DNA from: Kitasatospora fiedleri | GTDB lineage: Bacteria > Actinomycetota > Actinomycetes > Streptomycetales > Streptomycetaceae | Assembly (NCBI RefSeq): GCF_948472415.1 | Contig: NZ_OX419519.1 | Coordinates: 1,798,001 to 1,862,000 of the forward strand | Reading direction: 5' to 3' | DNA: 64,000 bases | Translations under genes and position numbers: made by a program | The notes under the pieces: model-generated | The model's input: only the letters and a program-made list of their open reading frames with translations | What the model was told of the DNA's origin: nothing | Databases searched by the model: none | Shown here: piece by piece, positions 8,479 to 16,597 of the stretch | Layout: each line of letters opens with the position of its first letter | How positions within the stretch are numbered: position 1 is the first letter of the stretch

Positions 8479-9690
8479 ATGGATTTCGGGTACGACGCCA
8501 GGACGACCGAGCTGCTCGGTGAACTCGGCTCCTTCATGGACGAGTTCGTCTACCCCGCCGAACCGGTGCTGGCCGGGCAGCTCGACGACCCGGAGCGCGA
8601 ACCGTGGTCGATCCCGCCGGTGATCGGCGAGTTGCGGGCCGCCGCGAAGTCCCGCGGCCTGTGGAACCTGTTCCTGCCCGGGGAACTGGGCGCCGGGCTG
8701 ACCAACCTCCAGTACGCACCGCTGGCCGAACTCACCGGCCGCTCCATCCTGTTGGCCCCGCCCGCGCTCAACTGCGCGGCCCCCGACACCGGCAACATGG
8801 AGCTGCTCGCCCAGTTCGGCTCCCCCGAGCAGCGCGAACGCTGGCTGCGACCGCTGCTCGACGGCACCACGCGCTCCGCCTTCGCGATGACCGAGCCGGA
8901 CGTGGCCTCCTCGGACGCCACCAACATCACCACCCGGATCGAGCGCGACGGCGACGAGTACGTCGTCAACGGCCGCAAGTGGTACATCACCGGGGCGATG
9001 AACCCGGACTGCGGGATCTTCATCGTGATGGGCAAGACCGACCCCGCCGCCGAGACCCGCCGCCAGCAGTCGATGGTCCTCGTCCCGCGCGACACCCCGG
9101 GCGTGCGGGTGCTGCGCGGCATGCGGGTGTTCGGCTACGAGGACACCGACCACGGCGGCCACGCCGAGATCCTGTTCGAGGACGTCCGGGTGCCCGCCGC
9201 GAACCTGATCGGCGAGGAGGGCGGCGGCTTCGCCATCGCCCAGGCCCGGCTCGGGCCCGGCCGCATCCACCACTGCATGCGCGCCCTCGGGATCGCCGAA
9301 CGCGCCCTCGAACTCACCTGCCGCCGGGTCAGCTCCCGGGTCGCCTTCGGCCGTCCGCTCGCCGACCAGGGCGTCGTCCAGGACTGGATCGCCGAGGCCC
9401 GGGTCCGCATCGAGCAGGCCCGGCTGCTGGTCCTGAAGACCGCCTGGCTGATGGACACCGTCGGCAACCGCGGCGCCCACACCGAGATCCAGGCGATCAA
9501 GATCGCCGTCCCGTCCACCGTCGAGTGGATTCTCGACAAGGCCGTCCAGGCGCACGGCGCGGCCGGCGTCAGCCAGGACACCCCGCTCGCCCAGCTCTGG
9601 TCCGGCAACCGCACCCTCCGCCTGGCCGACGGCCCGGACGAGGTCCACAAGCGCTCGCTCGCCCGCCGCGAGCTGAGGAAGTACCGCTGA
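8479..9690 (+). CDS. Acyl-CoA dehydrogenase (LvaC / ACAD10-11-like)
   Basis: This is a complete 403-residue acyl-CoA dehydrogenase. FAMTEPDVASSDATNI is the FAD/substrate segment, WYITGAMNPDCGIFIVMGKTD the middle beta domain, and RLGPGRIHHCMRALGIAERAL is characteristic of the ACAD10/11 subgroup. The C-terminus keeps QAHGAAGVSQDTPLA and the NRTLRLADGPDEVH segment. In the ACAD10/11 and LvaC pathway this enzyme acts on the 4-phosphoacyl-CoA made by the kinase to give an enoyl-CoA that enters beta-oxidation. It starts 3 nt after the kinase stop and is certainly in the same operon. A bidirectional hairpin separates it from the convergent oxidoreductase operon. Confidence 0.92.
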   Translation: MDFGYDARTTELLGELGSFMDEFVYPAEPVLAGQLDDPEREPWSIPPVIGELRAAAKSRGLWNLFLPGELGAGLTNLQYAPLAELTGRSILLAPPALNCAAPDTGNMELLAQFGSPEQRERWLRPLLDGTTRSAFAMTEPDVASSDATNITTRIERDGDEYVVNGRKWYITGAMNPDCGIFIVMGKTDPAAETRRQQSMVLVPRDTPGVRVLRGMRVFGYEDTDHGGHAEILFEDVRVPAANLIGEEGGGFAIAQARLGPGRIHHCMRALGIAERALELTCRRVSSRVAFGRPLADQGVVQDWIAEARVRIEQARLLVLKTAWLMDTVGNRGAHTEIQAIKIAVPSTVEWILDKAVQAHGAAGVSQDTPLAQLWSGNRTLRLADGPDEVHKRSLARRELRKYR

Positions 9691-9713
9691 GGACAGGGGA
9701 GTCGGAGGAACAA

Positions 9714-9743
9714 TGACGGGGCCCCCGCCCCGGGGCCCCGTCA
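9714..9743. terminator. Bidirectional terminator between convergent operons
   Basis: TGACGGGGCCCC (9714-9725) and GGGGCCCCGTCA (9732-9743) form a perfect 12-bp stem with a 6-nt loop. The right arm includes the stop codon of the minus-strand oxidoreductase. Confidence 0.75.
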
Positions 9744-10697
9744 GGGGACGATCGCGAGGCGGCCCGTGGTGGTGCCGGAGGCGACGTCGTGGACGGCGGT
9801 GGCGGCGGCGTCCAGCGGGAGTCGGGCGGAGACCAGCGGGCGGGGGGCCAGGGCGGTGAGCGCGGCGTGGCAGTCCCGGACGGCGGCGGGGTCCTCGGTG
9901 ACGTAGCGGCCCCAGTGCAGGCCGAGCAGCGAGTAGTTCTTGACCAGGGCGTGGCCGAGGGCCGGGGCGGGGATCTCGCCGGAGGCGAAGCCGACCAGCA
10001 CGATTCGGCCCTCGAAGGCGATGCACCGGGTGGAGCCGGTGAAGGCGGGGCCGCCGACCGGGTCGAAGACCACGTCCGCGCCGCGCCCGCCGGTGGCGTC
10101 CTTGACGGCGGCGACGAAGTCCCCGGCGCGGCGGTCGACGACCAGGTCGGCACCCAACTCCCTCGCCACCGCGGCCTTCTCCGGCCCGCCGACCACGGCG
10201 ATGACGAACGCCCCGGCGGCCTTGCCGAGTTGGACGGCGGCGCTGCCGACGCCACCCGCCGCGGCGTGCACCAGCAGGGTCTCGTCGGGGGCCAGGCGGG
10301 CGCGGCGGTGCAGGGCGAACCAGGCGGTCTGGTAGGCGATGTGGAAGGAGGCGGCCTCGGCGTCGTCCAGGTGGCCGGGGGCGGGCAGCGCGGTGGCGGC
10401 GTTCATCAGGGCCTGCTCGGCGAACGCCCCGGCGGGCAACTCGGCGGTGCCGATCAGGCGTTCGCCGGCGCGCGGGCCCTCGGCGACCTCGCCGCAGAGT
10501 TCCACGCCGGGGGTGAACGGCAGCGGCGGGCGGACCTGGTAGAGCCCGGCGGCCATCAGCGCGTCGGGGAAGTTGACGGCCGCGGCCCGGACCTTGACCA
10601 GGAGCTGGCCGGGGCCGGGGACGGGCGGGTCGGCGTCCTCGACCAGCTTCATCACGTCGCGAGGCGCGCCGAGTTCGGCGATCTGCCAGGCTCGCAT
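9741..10697 (-). CDS. NADPH:quinone oxidoreductase / zinc-independent MDR
   Basis: This 318-residue medium-chain reductase has the quinone-oxidoreductase N-terminus (MRAWQIAELGAPRDVMKLVED), substrate segment KVRAAAVNFPDALMAAGLYQ, and nucleotide-binding AAAGGVGSAAVQLGKAAG near residue 150. The zinc-binding cysteines of alcohol dehydrogenases are absent, as expected for this branch. The start ATG overlaps the stop of the upstream SDR by one base (TGATG), so the three minus-strand genes are translationally coupled. In the proposed 4-hydroxy acid pathway it could reduce an enoyl or keto intermediate; that role is inferred from the shared operator. It is the last gene of the operon. Confidence 0.88.
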   Translation of the reverse strand: MRAWQIAELGAPRDVMKLVEDADPPVPGPGQLLVKVRAAAVNFPDALMAAGLYQVRPPLPFTPGVELCGEVAEGPRAGERLIGTAELPAGAFAEQALMNAATALPAPGHLDDAEAASFHIAYQTAWFALHRRARLAPDETLLVHAAAGGVGSAAVQLGKAAGAFVIAVVGGPEKAAVARELGADLVVDRRAGDFVAAVKDATGGRGADVVFDPVGGPAFTGSTRCIAFEGRIVLVGFASGEIPAPALGHALVKNYSLLGLHWGRYVTEDPAAVRDCHAALTALAPRPLVSARLPLDAAATAVHDVASGTTTGRLAIVP

Positions 10698-11536
10698 CAG
10701 TTCTCCTGGAGGGTCTCGATCTGCTGCTGGAGCCGGTTCATGCCGTGCAGCCAGCGGTCGGGGGTGGTGGCGCGGGCCGCGTAGTGGTCGGCGGTCTCCG
10801 GGTGCGGCAGGATCAGGAACTCCCCGGCCGCCATGCCGCGCAGGGCGGCCGCGGCGGCCTCGGCGGGTTCGATCGCGGTGGGCCGGAGCAGCACCTGCCC
10901 GTGGGTGCCGGTGCCGTCCAGCATCCGGGTGCGCACCCCCTGCGGGCAGAGCGCGTGCACCCGGACGCCGCGGTGCCGGTAGGTCGCGGACAGCCACTCG
11001 GCGTAGGCGAGCGCGCCGTGCTTGGTGACGGCGTACGGGGCGGAGCCGAGCATGGTGAGCAGTCCGGCGGCGGAGACGGTGGCCAGGAAGCGGCCGGTGC
11101 CGCGCTCCAGCCAGTCGGGCAGCAGCAGGCGGCTGGCCCGGACGTGGCCGAGCACGTTGACCTGCCAGGCCGTCTCCCAGGCGTCGGGGGTGGCGTCGGG
11201 GCCGCCGGTGGTGGCGACGCCCGCGTTGGCGCAGTACAGGTCGACGGCGCCGAGGTGGGCGCGGGCGGCGTCGATCAGGGCGGCGACGCCGTCCTCGCTC
11301 GCCGCGTCGCCGGGGACGGCGTGCCCGCCGGTCTCGGCGGCGACGGCGCGGGCGGCGTCGGCGTCGAGGTCGTTGACCACCACCCGGGCGCCGGCGGCGG
11401 CCAGCGCCCGGGCGAGGGCCGCACCGATGCCGTGCCCGGCGCCGGTGACGACCGCGCCGACGCCCTCGAACTCCGCGCCGGGGCCGGTCGCCGCGAGGCC
11501 GGTCGCGTCGGGGCCGGTCGCCGCGAGGCCGGTCAC
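10697..11536 (-). CDS. SDR-family oxidoreductase
   Basis: This 279-residue short-chain dehydrogenase has the cofactor motif TGAGHGIGAALA, the NAG motif CANAGV and the catalytic S...YxxxK (SAPYAVTKHG). GTG at 11536 overlaps the upstream SDR stop (GTGA). The first 20 or so residues are unusual: TGLAATGPDATGLAATGP, the product of an in-frame duplication of about 25-30 bp visible at 11486-11532, placed before the Rossmann motif. This extra leader is not part of the fold. The C-terminal segment IETLQEN and the ...WLHGMNRLQQQ helix may mediate oligomer contacts. It is the second gene of the TetR-operator operon. Substrate is unknown; a hydroxyacyl substrate is plausible from context. Confidence 0.87.
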   Translation of the reverse strand: MTGLAATGPDATGLAATGPGAEFEGVGAVVTGAGHGIGAALARALAAAGARVVVNDLDADAARAVAAETGGHAVPGDAASEDGVAALIDAARAHLGAVDLYCANAGVATTGGPDATPDAWETAWQVNVLGHVRASRLLLPDWLERGTGRFLATVSAAGLLTMLGSAPYAVTKHGALAYAEWLSATYRHRGVRVHALCPQGVRTRMLDGTGTHGQVLLRPTAIEPAEAAAAALRGMAAGEFLILPHPETADHYAARATTPDRWLHGMNRLQQQIETLQEN

Positions 11537-12288
11537 AGCCCGCCACCGAGGGTGACGCCGCCGTCGACGACCAGGGTCTGGCCGGTGATCCAGCCGGCGT
11601 CCTCGGAGAGCAGGAAGCAGACGGCGCCGGCCACGTCCTCGGGCAGGCCGAGGCGGCCGAGCGGGTAGGCGCGGGCGACCTTCTCCTCCCGGCCCTCGTA
11701 GAGCGCCTCGGCGAACTTGGTCTTGACCACGGCGGGGGCGACGGCGTTGATCCGGACGCCGGGGCCGAGCTCGGAGGCGAGTTCCATGGTGAGGCGGATC
11801 AGCGCGGCCTTGGAGACCCCGTACATGCCGATGCCGTGGGAGGCGCGGAGGCCGGCGATGGAGGCGACGTTGACGACCGCGCCGCCGTGCTCGGCCATCC
11901 AGGCGGCGTGGGCGCGGCGGGTCCAGGCCAGCGGGGCGAGCACGTTGACGGCGAGGATCTTGGCCGCGGCGGCGGGGTCGGTGTCCAGGACCGGTCCGTA
12001 GACGGGGTTGATGCCGGTGTTGTTGACCAGCAGGTCGAGGCGGCCGTAGGTGTCCAGGACGGTGGCGACGGTCTCCTCCTGGTGCGCGGCGTCGTCGGAC
12101 TTCCCGGCGACCGCGATCGCGTGCGCGGGCCCGCCGAGGGCCTGGACGGCCTCGTCCAGGGTCTCCTTGGTGCGGGCGGTGAGGCAGACCTTGGCCCCGC
12201 GCCGGACCAGTTCCCGCGCGATGCCGAACCCGATGCCCCGGCTCGCGCCGGTGACCACGGCCACCTTGCCCTCGAACGACACTGTCAT
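11533..12288 (-). CDS. SDR-family oxidoreductase, FabG-like
   Basis: This 251-residue classical SDR is very close to 3-oxoacyl-ACP/CoA reductases. It shows TGASRGIGFGIA near residue 14, NNTGIN in place of the usual NNAG, catalytic SIAG...YGVSKAAL, and the C-terminal SEDAGWITGQTLVVDGG of FabG-type enzymes. It is the first gene of the minus-strand operon; its ATG lies about 45 nt from the operator at 12334-12349. In P. putida the lva operon also contains an SDR (LvaD), acting after LvaAB and LvaC; this is the best LvaD counterpart here. The cofactor and exact substrate cannot be read from the sequence. Confidence 0.9.
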   Translation of the reverse strand: MTVSFEGKVAVVTGASRGIGFGIARELVRRGAKVCLTARTKETLDEAVQALGGPAHAIAVAGKSDDAAHQEETVATVLDTYGRLDLLVNNTGINPVYGPVLDTDPAAAAKILAVNVLAPLAWTRRAHAAWMAEHGGAVVNVASIAGLRASHGIGMYGVSKAALIRLTMELASELGPGVRINAVAPAVVKTKFAEALYEGREEKVARAYPLGRLGLPEDVAGAVCFLLSEDAGWITGQTLVVDGGVTLGGGL

Positions 12289-12333
12289 CGCCGTACCTCT
12301 CGGATCTGCGGGTGCTCCGGGCCCCCGCGTTGA

Positions 12334-12376
12334 CTAAGCGCTTGCTTAGCATCTTGGCGGCGGGCGACACTGTCAA
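12334..12376 (-). promoter_or_regulatory. Promoter and TetR operator of the SDR/oxidoreductase operon
   Basis: On the minus strand TTGACA (12376-12371) is followed 17 nt later by GATGCT, overlapping CTAAGCAAGCGCTTAG (12349-12334). Spacing and operator sequence equal those of the kinase promoter at 7381-7423, and the 22-bp stretch around the operator differs by one base. It sits directly upstream of the divergent TetR gene. Confidence 0.82.
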
Positions 12377-12424
12377 CAGCCCGACCCGCCGACCCGCGCC
12401 CGACCGTCTGGGAGGATGACCCCC

Positions 12425-13051
12425 ATGACCGACCCAGCGACCGCCGCACTCTGGCCCGGGGAGCGCACCGAGGCCGCCCGGCGGCTGCTGCTGGCCGCCG
12501 TGGACTCCTTCGCCCGCCGCGGCTACCACGCCACCACCACCCGGGACATCGCCACCGCCGCCGGGATGAGCCCGGCCGCGCTGTACATCCACTACCCGTC
12601 GAAGGCGGCGCTGCTCGCCGAGATCTCCCGCACCGGCCACCGGGCCACCCTGGAGCTGGTGGAGCGGGCCGAGGCCGCCGGGTCCGACCCGGTGGAGCGG
12701 ATGCGGGCGCTGGCGGAGTCCTTCACGGTCTGGCACGCCCGCGGCCACACCGTCGGCCGGATCGTCAACCACGAGCTGCACGCGCTGCCCGAGGAGGACT
12801 TCGCGGCCGTCGCCGAGCTGCGCATCCGGATCGAGGAGGCGGTGCTGCGGATCATCGCGGACGGGGTGGCGCGGGGCCTGTTCCGCGTCCCGGACCAGCG
12901 CACCGCGGCCCGCGCGGTCACCTCACTGGGCATCGACGTCTCGCGCTGGTACACCGAGCGCAGCAGCGAGTCCCCCGAGGAGCTGGGGCGGCGCTACGGG
13001 CAGCTGGTGCTGCGGATGCTGGGCGCGCCGGCCGACCGGATCGGCGACTGA
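12425..13051 (+). CDS. TetR/AcrR-family regulator of the 4-hydroxyacyl-type regulon
   Basis: This is a 208-residue TetR regulator. The DNA-binding helix-turn-helix is RRGYHATTTRDIATAAGMSPAALYIHYPSKAALL at about residues 32-65; the rest is the all-helical ligand domain. ATG at 12425 is preferred to the ATG at 12416 because the GGGAGG ribosome site directly abuts the upstream ATG but lies 9 nt from this one. The gene is divergent from the SDR operon, with the operator CTAAGCGCTTGCTTAG between them, and the same operator controls the kinase/dehydrogenase operon 5 kb away. It probably represses both operons until an acyl-CoA or related ligand binds. Confidence 0.9.
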   Translation: MTDPATAALWPGERTEAARRLLLAAVDSFARRGYHATTTRDIATAAGMSPAALYIHYPSKAALLAEISRTGHRATLELVERAEAAGSDPVERMRALAESFTVWHARGHTVGRIVNHELHALPEEDFAAVAELRIRIEEAVLRIIADGVARGLFRVPDQRTAARAVTSLGIDVSRWYTERSSESPEELGRRYGQLVLRMLGAPADRIGD

Positions 13052-13103
13052 GGCCGACCGGATCGGCGACCGGCCGCGCGCCACTGGACCTCCCACCCTC
13101 CCG

Positions 13104-13130
13104 GCGATTAGGTTAGCCTTACCTAATCGC
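13104..13130 (+). promoter_or_regulatory. IdeR/DmdR-type iron box
   Basis: The core TTAGGTTAGCCTTACCTAA (13108-13126) closely matches the actinobacterial DtxR/IdeR/DmdR1 consensus, and the outer arms GCGATTAGGT / ACCTAATCGC form a perfect 10-bp inverted repeat. It lies 14 nt before the start of the DUF2470 gene, so iron-dependent repression is expected. Confidence 0.88.
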
Positions 13131-13144
13131 CAAGGAGGCTCCCC

Positions 13145-13930
13145 GTGCTGCCCCAGCCCGACCGCCGCCCGACCGCCCACGAACGCGCCCGCACCCTGCT
13201 GGAGTTCGCCTCCTCCGCCGTGCTGGACGTCCGCGGCGCCGACCTCACCGCCCGTCCCGGCCTGCCCCCGCAGGTCGCCTGCGCGCTGCGGCCGGACGGA
13301 TCGGTGGCCGTGCTGGTCGGCCGCGAGTCGGCCCTGCACCGGATCACCGCGCTGGCCCGCGACCCGCTCACCGCCGAACTCGACTGCGTGGACGTGGCCC
13401 CCGTCGCCGTCCCGCACCGCATCCGCGGCCGCCTCCAGGTCCAGGGCCTGCTCTCCCGCTCCCCCGGCGAGGACCCGGCCGCGCTGTTCCCCCGCCACGG
13501 GCACCGCGGCGAGGCCGGCGTGCTGCTCCGGCTGGAGCCCGACCACCTGGCGCTGGACGACCTGTGGGGCTCCGAGTGCTGCCTCGACCCGGACGGGCTG
13601 GCCGCCGCCGAGCCCGACCCGGTGGCCGCCGAGGAAGCCTGCCTGCTCCAGCACCTGGCCGCCGCCCACACCGACCAGCTGCGCGAACTCGGCGCCCGCG
13701 CCCTGGACCGCCCCGACGGCCCGCCGACCGGCTGGCACCCCGCCGACCGGCTGCGCGAGGTCCGCCCGGTCGCCCTGGACCGGCGCGGCCTGCGGGTGCG
13801 CCTGCTCGGCGCCGGCAGCGCCCTGGACGCCCGCTTCGAGTTCCACCGCCCCGTCGCCCACCCGGAGGAGCTGCCGGAGGCGATGCACCGCCTGTTCGCC
13901 CCGGTCCTGCACGGCGGCCAGGGCGACTGA
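13145..13930 (+). CDS. DUF2470 / heme-utilisation (HugZ-like) protein under iron control
   Basis: This 261-residue protein starts at GTG 13145 with AAGGAGG 6 nt upstream. It has an N-terminal pyridoxamine-phosphate-oxidase-like split barrel (ALHRITALARDPLTAELDCVDVAPVAV, HRIRGRLQVQG) and a C-terminal DUF2470 region (EEACLLQHLAAAHTDQLRELGARAL ... RRGLRVRLLGAGSALDARFEFHRPV), an arrangement shared with heme-degrading HugZ-like and pseudoheme oxygenase proteins. An excellent iron box overlaps its promoter, so it should be made when iron is scarce. A role in heme iron recovery is suggested by family and control; catalytic activity is not shown by sequence. It stands alone, without siderophore genes nearby. 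Confidence 0.83.
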   Translation: MLPQPDRRPTAHERARTLLEFASSAVLDVRGADLTARPGLPPQVACALRPDGSVAVLVGRESALHRITALARDPLTAELDCVDVAPVAVPHRIRGRLQVQGLLSRSPGEDPAALFPRHGHRGEAGVLLRLEPDHLALDDLWGSECCLDPDGLAAAEPDPVAAEEACLLQHLAAAHTDQLRELGARALDRPDGPPTGWHPADRLREVRPVALDRRGLRVRLLGAGSALDARFEFHRPVAHPEELPEAMHRLFAPVLHGGQGD

Positions 13931-13954
13931 CGCCCGGGGCCCGGCGGACAGGGC

Positions 13955-14737
13955 CTAACCGGGGCCGAGGACCGAGAAGCGCCCGCCCTCGGCGTCCGCG
14001 AGCCGGGCCACCCGGCCGTACGGGGAGTCGGCCGGGCCGTCCAGCACCCGGCCGCCGAGGTCGACGGCCCGGCGGGCGGCGGCGTCGGTGTCGGCGACCG
14101 AGAAGAACACCTCCCAGTGCGGGGAGAGGTCCCGCGCGGCGCGCAGCGCGGCGACGCTGCGGCCCTCGGAGCGCAGCACCACCCGCTCGTGCTCGTAGCG
14201 GACCTCGAAGTGCGCCGGGTCGCGGTCGTCCCAGCGGAACACCTCGCCGTAGAACAGCGCGGCGGCGAACGGGTCGGCGGTGCGCAGCTCGATCCAGGCG
14301 GGGGCGCCGGGCCGGGTGGCCCAGGGGGTGTCGCCGGGCCGGAGGTCGACGGGCTCGCCCTCCCAGATGCCGAAGGTCGCGCCGAACGGGTCGGCGGCCA
14401 GCGCGACCCGGCCGGCGTCGAAGGCGAGCGGGCCGACCGCGAGGGTGCCGCCGCGCTCGCGGACGCCGTCGGCGGCCCGGTCGGCGCTCTCGATGCCGAA
14501 GTAGGTGGTCCAGGCGACCGGGCGCTCCCAGGCGGTGCCGAGCTCGCTCAGCCCGGCGACCTCGACGCCGTCGGCCAGCGCGCGCAGGTAGCTGCCCCAG
14601 CGGTCCGGCCCGGGGGCGAACTCCCAGCCCAGCAGCGGCCCGTAGAAGTCCCGCGCGGCCGGCAGGTCCCGGACCGTCAGGCCGACCCAGCACGGCACCG
14701 CGGGCACGCAGCGCACCGTGGCCGTTCGCTCCACCAT
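13955..14737 (-). CDS. VOC-superfamily protein with two glyoxalase-like domains
   Basis: This 260-residue protein holds two repeats of the vicinal-oxygen-chelate fold: CWVGLTVRDLPAARDFYGPLLGWEF at about residues 16-40 and AWIELRTADPFAAALFYGEVFRWD near residues 145-168, each followed by strand-rich segments with AADPFGATFGIWE and LADAEGGRFSVLGPG. Such tandem proteins include CFP-30B-like and hydroxylase-related VOC members of Streptomyces; a reaction cannot be assigned. ATG at 14737 begins the conserved part. It is divergent from the flavoprotein at 14947 and converges on the DUF2470 gene. A bleomycin-resistance-like or isomerase function is possible. Confidence 0.82.
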   Translation of the reverse strand: MVERTATVRCVPAVPCWVGLTVRDLPAARDFYGPLLGWEFAPGPDRWGSYLRALADGVEVAGLSELGTAWERPVAWTTYFGIESADRAADGVRERGGTLAVGPLAFDAGRVALAADPFGATFGIWEGEPVDLRPGDTPWATRPGAPAWIELRTADPFAAALFYGEVFRWDDRDPAHFEVRYEHERVVLRSEGRSVAALRAARDLSPHWEVFFSVADTDAAARRAVDLGGRVLDGPADSPYGRVARLADAEGGRFSVLGPG

Positions 14738-14946
14738 CCCGCGGGCTCCCTTCGCCGCTCCGCCGGCCGGACGGCCGGACCCGCCCAGCCTAGGCCGACG
14801 GCCCCGCCGGATCGTGGTCCGCCTCGCGGGCGAATCCCGGCCGCCGCACCGGGCCGACCGGCGCGGGTCCCCCGGTCGGACGCGTGCCGGTGCCAAGGTC
14901 GGGCAGGACGGGGGCACGGGAACACCACTGCGGGAAGGACGTGGGC

Positions 14947-16152
14947 ATGGACACCGGGATCGTGATCGTCGGGGCGAGCCTGGCCGGGGCGAAGGCCGCC
15001 GAGGCGCTGCGCGCGGAGGGCTACCAGGGGCCGGTCACCCTGGTCGGCGACGAGTCCGAGCGGCCGTACGAGCGGCCGCCGCTGTCCAAGGGGTACCTGC
15101 TCGGCAAGGAGGAGAAGGAGAAGGCCTACGTCCACCCCGCCGACTGGTACGAGCGGCACGGGGTGACGCTGCGGCTGGGCACCGCGGCCACCGGGATCGA
15201 CCCGGCCGGGCACACCGTCACGCTGGAGGGCGGCGAGCGGCTGCCGTTCTCCAAGCTGCTGCTGGCCACCGGTTCGGCCCCGCGCACGCTGCCGGTGCCG
15301 GGCGGCGACGGGAACTTCGTGCGGACGCTGCGCCGGATCGGCGACAGCGAGGGACTGAAGGCCGTATTCCGCCCCGGGGCCCGGGTGGTGGTGGTCGGCG
15401 CGGGCTGGATCGGCCTGGAGGCCGCCGCCGCGGCCCGCACCGCCGGGGCCGAGGTCACCGTGCTGGAGGCCGCCGAACTGCCGCTGCTGCGGGTGCTGGG
15501 CCGGGAGGCCGCGCAGGTCTTCGCCGACCTGCACCGGGCGCACGGCGTCGACCTGCGGCTGGGCGTGGAGGTCGCGGAGCTGCGCGCGGACGGCGTCCGG
15601 CTCGGCGACGGCGGCACCGTCCCGGCGGACGTGCTGCTGGTCGGCGTCGGCGTCAGCCCGAACACGGCGCTGGCCGAGAACGCCGGGCTGACCGTCGACG
15701 ACGGCGTGCGCACCGACCAGCACCTGGCCACCTCGCACCCCGACGTGTTCGCGGCGGGCGACGTGGCCAACGCCTTCCACCCGCTGTTCGGCCGGCCGAT
15801 CCGGGTCGAGCACTGGGCGAACGCGCTCCACCAGCCCGCGGTGGCCGCCGCCTCGATGCTCGGCAAGTCCGCGGTGTACGACCGCGTCCCGTACTTCTTC
15901 ACCGACCAGTACGACCTGGGCATGGAGTACACCGGCTACGCGGAGCCCGGCGGCTACGACCGGGTGGTGTTCCGGGGCGACGTGGCCGGGCGGGAGTTCA
16001 TCGCGTTCTGGCTCTCCGGCGGGAAGGTGCTGGCGGGCATGAACGTCAACGTCTGGGACGTCACCGACCCGATCCGCGAACTGGTCCGCTCCGGGCGGCC
16101 GGTGGACCCGGAGCGGCTGGCCGACCCGGCGGTGCCGCTGGCCGAGCTCTGA
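14947..16152 (+). CDS. Ferredoxin reductase-like FAD/NAD(P)-dependent oxidoreductase
   Basis: This 401-residue pyridine nucleotide-disulfide-type flavoprotein belongs to the putidaredoxin/rhodocoxin reductase branch. It has the FAD site VIVGASLAGAKAAEALR at residue 5, the family segment YERPPLSKGYL near residue 40, the NAD(P) motif VVVVGAGWIGLEAAAA near 150, and FAAGDVANAFHP near 275. The C-terminal domain is the reductase C fold. ATG 14947 follows a GGGAAGGA ribosome site. No ferredoxin or P450 gene is adjacent, so its electron acceptor is unknown; it may serve P450 or dioxygenase systems elsewhere. The gene is monocistronic, ending close to the DUF1876 gene on the other strand. Confidence 0.88.
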   Translation: MDTGIVIVGASLAGAKAAEALRAEGYQGPVTLVGDESERPYERPPLSKGYLLGKEEKEKAYVHPADWYERHGVTLRLGTAATGIDPAGHTVTLEGGERLPFSKLLLATGSAPRTLPVPGGDGNFVRTLRRIGDSEGLKAVFRPGARVVVVGAGWIGLEAAAAARTAGAEVTVLEAAELPLLRVLGREAAQVFADLHRAHGVDLRLGVEVAELRADGVRLGDGGTVPADVLLVGVGVSPNTALAENAGLTVDDGVRTDQHLATSHPDVFAAGDVANAFHPLFGRPIRVEHWANALHQPAVAAASMLGKSAVYDRVPYFFTDQYDLGMEYTGYAEPGGYDRVVFRGDVAGREFIAFWLSGGKVLAGMNVNVWDVTDPIRELVRSGRPVDPERLADPAVPLAEL

Positions 16153-16218
16153 CCCGGCCGGGTCGTCACGGGCGGCCCGGGGCCCGCCTCAGGTCACCTC
16201 GCGCCGTCGCACGTCGTC

Positions 16219-16506
16219 TCAGGTCACCTCGCGCCACATCAGCGGGGCCATCGGGTCGGCGGTCGGCCGGCTGACCTCCTCGTGCGCCTTGGTGAGCAGC
16301 TGCATGGCGAGGTCGTTGAGCGCGCGGGCCCCGGCGACCTCCTCGCCGACCCGCAGTTGCGGGCTGTCGTCGTGGTGCCGGGTGGAGAAGCCGTGCCCGC
16401 GCAGCTCGGTGCCGTCGGAGAGGCGGACCAGCGCGGCCGCCTTGGTGCGGTCGCCGTCCTCCTGGAACTCCATCTCGATGTGCCATCCGACCAGGGTCCT
16501 CATCAT
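16219..16506 (-). CDS. DUF1876 domain-containing protein
   Basis: This 95-residue protein (MMRTLVGWHIEMEFQEDGDRTKAAALVRLSDGTELRGHGFSTRHHDDSPQLRVGEEVAGARALNDLA, abridged by reading) matches the small DUF1876 family common in streptomycetes. A GGGAGG ribosome site is 7 nt from ATG 16506. No catalytic motif is known. A direct repeat (CTCAGGTCACCTCGCGCC at 16188-16205 and 16218-16235) spans its last codons and the adjoining intergenic DNA, a small duplication of the gene end. The flavoprotein gene converges from the left. Function is unknown. Confidence 0.8.
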   Translation of the reverse strand: MMRTLVGWHIEMEFQEDGDRTKAAALVRLSDGTELRGHGFSTRHHDDSPQLRVGEEVAGARALNDLAMQLLTKAHEEVSRPTADPMAPLMWREVT

Positions 16507-16597
16507 GGCCGCCACCTCCCGGGTGGGTACGGGGTGTTCGAACCGGTCCGGTCCTTCCAGGGTGCGCCGGGCGGACCGGACCGGCCAGGGGAGCCCG

